From Owenia fusiformis (lineage: Eukaryota > Annelida > Polychaeta > Sabellida > Oweniidae): a stretch of 64,000 nucleotides of DNA. The stretch spans positions 15,320,348 through 15,384,347 of the forward strand of contig CAIIXF020000006.1 in assembly GCA_903813345.2 (NCBI GenBank), in the 5' to 3' direction. The translations under genes were made by a program, and so were the position numbers. Shown piece after piece: positions 62,555-64,000 of the stretch. The notes below the pieces were generated by a model, which was given only the letters and a program-made list of their open reading frames with translations, had not been told where the DNA came from and searched no databases. Numbering within the stretch: position 1 is the first letter of the stretch; the number at the start of each line of letters is the position of its first letter.

Positions 62555-64000
62555 ACAGACAACATATGCTCACTTTCAAGTAAATCTACAATAAATTGAT
62601 TTAATCTATTCACTTTTTTATACCATCCTCCTGAAATAAAGATGCCTCCATTTTCGAAATTCTATCTAATGCGTATATTACGTCACATATAAATATCAGT
62701 TCTTGGAACATAACGTCATTGCCATAATGTTTTGTCAAAACAATTATAATGACGTCATTCCTTTTTCATTAGTTGCCAATGACAATAAAACGACGTTGTT
62801 GTGGAGATGAAGTATTTGCAAGGTGTCCAAACATCTTTAAAATGTCATACGAAATAGTCATTTACACCTAGTAAGGAATCAATTTTATTAAACAATGAAT
62901 AGGATAGTTTCTAAATAGCAGAAAAATCAATGAAATCTCGTGCTGCCATCTTTTATTCAGCTTTTAACTTGGGCTAGAGCTCCATTCATTTACATGCTAA
63001 AATCTTGGAAAAGTTGCTTAATTTCATGATTTATCAAAGTGTGTTTGTTGAATCTGTATAAAACTTGAATGATATACCATATGATGACCCTGTTTATGTA
63101 CATGTTGTGATTAAACATGCAAATGTTGATTGACATACAAATAATCCACGGATTTAAGGAATTTTAGCATTGCATATATGGACATTTGGCCCAAGTTTTT
63201 TTTAAATTGTTATAGAAAATTATTCAAATTACATAACTGTGTAAATCAAAGCAATTGTAGGAGAAAACATTTCACTGGATTCAAATATGCCATTTAAAAA
63301 AAGGTAATGTAAGTCATTAGAGGTCTAATATGCAAGTCTCTTGAAATCTCACGAAAAACGAGATTTAGCGAGATTTCAAAAGCTATATGGAAACTATACT
63401 ATTCTGCCCGCCCCTTGGCAAAGAACGCTGTGCAGCCATTCGGTCTTTCAACAATGGTCAGAAAAAATCATCGGTCTTATTTATAATATAATATATTATT
63501 ATAAATCATTAAAGAATATACGATTCAAGCATTCTTTTGTCCCACCAAGCTGCAAATTTAATGTTTTTATCAAGCGTAACATGTCCTCGTCCTAGAATAT
63601 TTGTTTAAAAGAGATGTACTGGTCTCACTTTTTAATTTCCGTGGCCTGGCTAGATTTGAAATTAAAAATTTAAAGAAGTTACATAGTTAAAACATGTAAT
63701 GGGTCAGTGGTGCATACTCGTTTACCAGTTTTGATGTTCAATATTTTTTTTTATTTTTTTATTTTTTTATAATTTTTTTTATTTCAAAGAATAAGCATGT
63801 TAAAGCAATTGCAAAAAACAATTACAGTACAGTTACATGGTAAACCTACATTTAACAATTTTACAATACAGTACAGTGGTTAAATATTTCGTCTTAAGAG
63901 ACGTTATACCATTGGCATTTTTTTTTATTTATTTAAAGGAAAAAAATCATCAGTTTCATTTGTTTAATTTTGTTTCCATGATTTTCCACTTATCGCCTCT
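62555..64000. other. Region upstream of CNGK, no gene recognised
   Basis: This should hold the CNGK promoter and 5' UTR. I see no clear TATA box or further coding exon. A/T homopolymer runs occur at 63747-63785. A small inverted motif GAAATCTCACGAAAAACGAG / GATTTAGCGAGATTTC lies at 63341-63380. Confidence 0.4.

Overview
This window is animal nuclear DNA: AT-rich, intron-dense, with GT-AG introns, several minisatellites and many small DNA transposons. I reconstructed exons by hand by joining reading frames across splice sites. Three protein-coding genes are supported, all of kinds found in ciliated or flagellated animals. A four-repeat K+-selective cyclic-nucleotide-gated channel (CNGK) points to a marine invertebrate. 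Sea urchin-, hemichordate- or lancelet-like deuterostomes fit best, but a lophotrochozoan is not excluded and I cannot name the species.

Layout. (1) 1-5189, minus strand: BBS2, a BBSome subunit. The start codon and eleven exons (the last cut by the window edge) are present; the C-terminal quarter lies off the left end. (2) 5190-11650: intergenic DNA with two tRNA-Thr-derived SINE copies, a 473-bp hAT-type MITE with a perfect 8-bp target duplication, a hairpin region, a 1.46-kb TIR element built of ~162-bp units, and a 48-bp minisatellite. (3) 11651-25011, plus strand: ortholog of human KIAA2013 (a DUF2152-type membrane protein). Thirteen exons including the stop are found; the exon with the start codon was not. 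Its 5.2-kb-spaced inverted repeat and smaller palindromes lie in the first visible intron. (4) 25012-33012: 3' UTR and the spacer between two convergent genes, filled by a 72-bp and a 74-bp minisatellite. (5) 33013-62554, minus strand: a complete CNGK channel gene. My 38 exons join in frame into 2,241 codons plus stop, with four voltage-sensor/pore/cyclic-nucleotide-binding repeats on one chain. (6) 62555-64000: upstream DNA with no gene seen.

The CNGK introns are rich in repeats. A 9.8-kb intron (46986-56776) in repeat 2 holds a large inverted-repeat complex, two minisatellites and a nested transposon with a 27-base poly(C) run. A 1.7-kb long-TIR hAT-like element with a perfect 8-bp target duplication sits in another intron.

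BBS2 and CNGK are both linked to cilia or flagella: the BBSome carries membrane proteins into and out of cilia, and CNGK is the sperm-flagellum cGMP receptor channel in sea urchin. Their proximity may be chance. Most long open frames here are minisatellites or shadows and are not genes.
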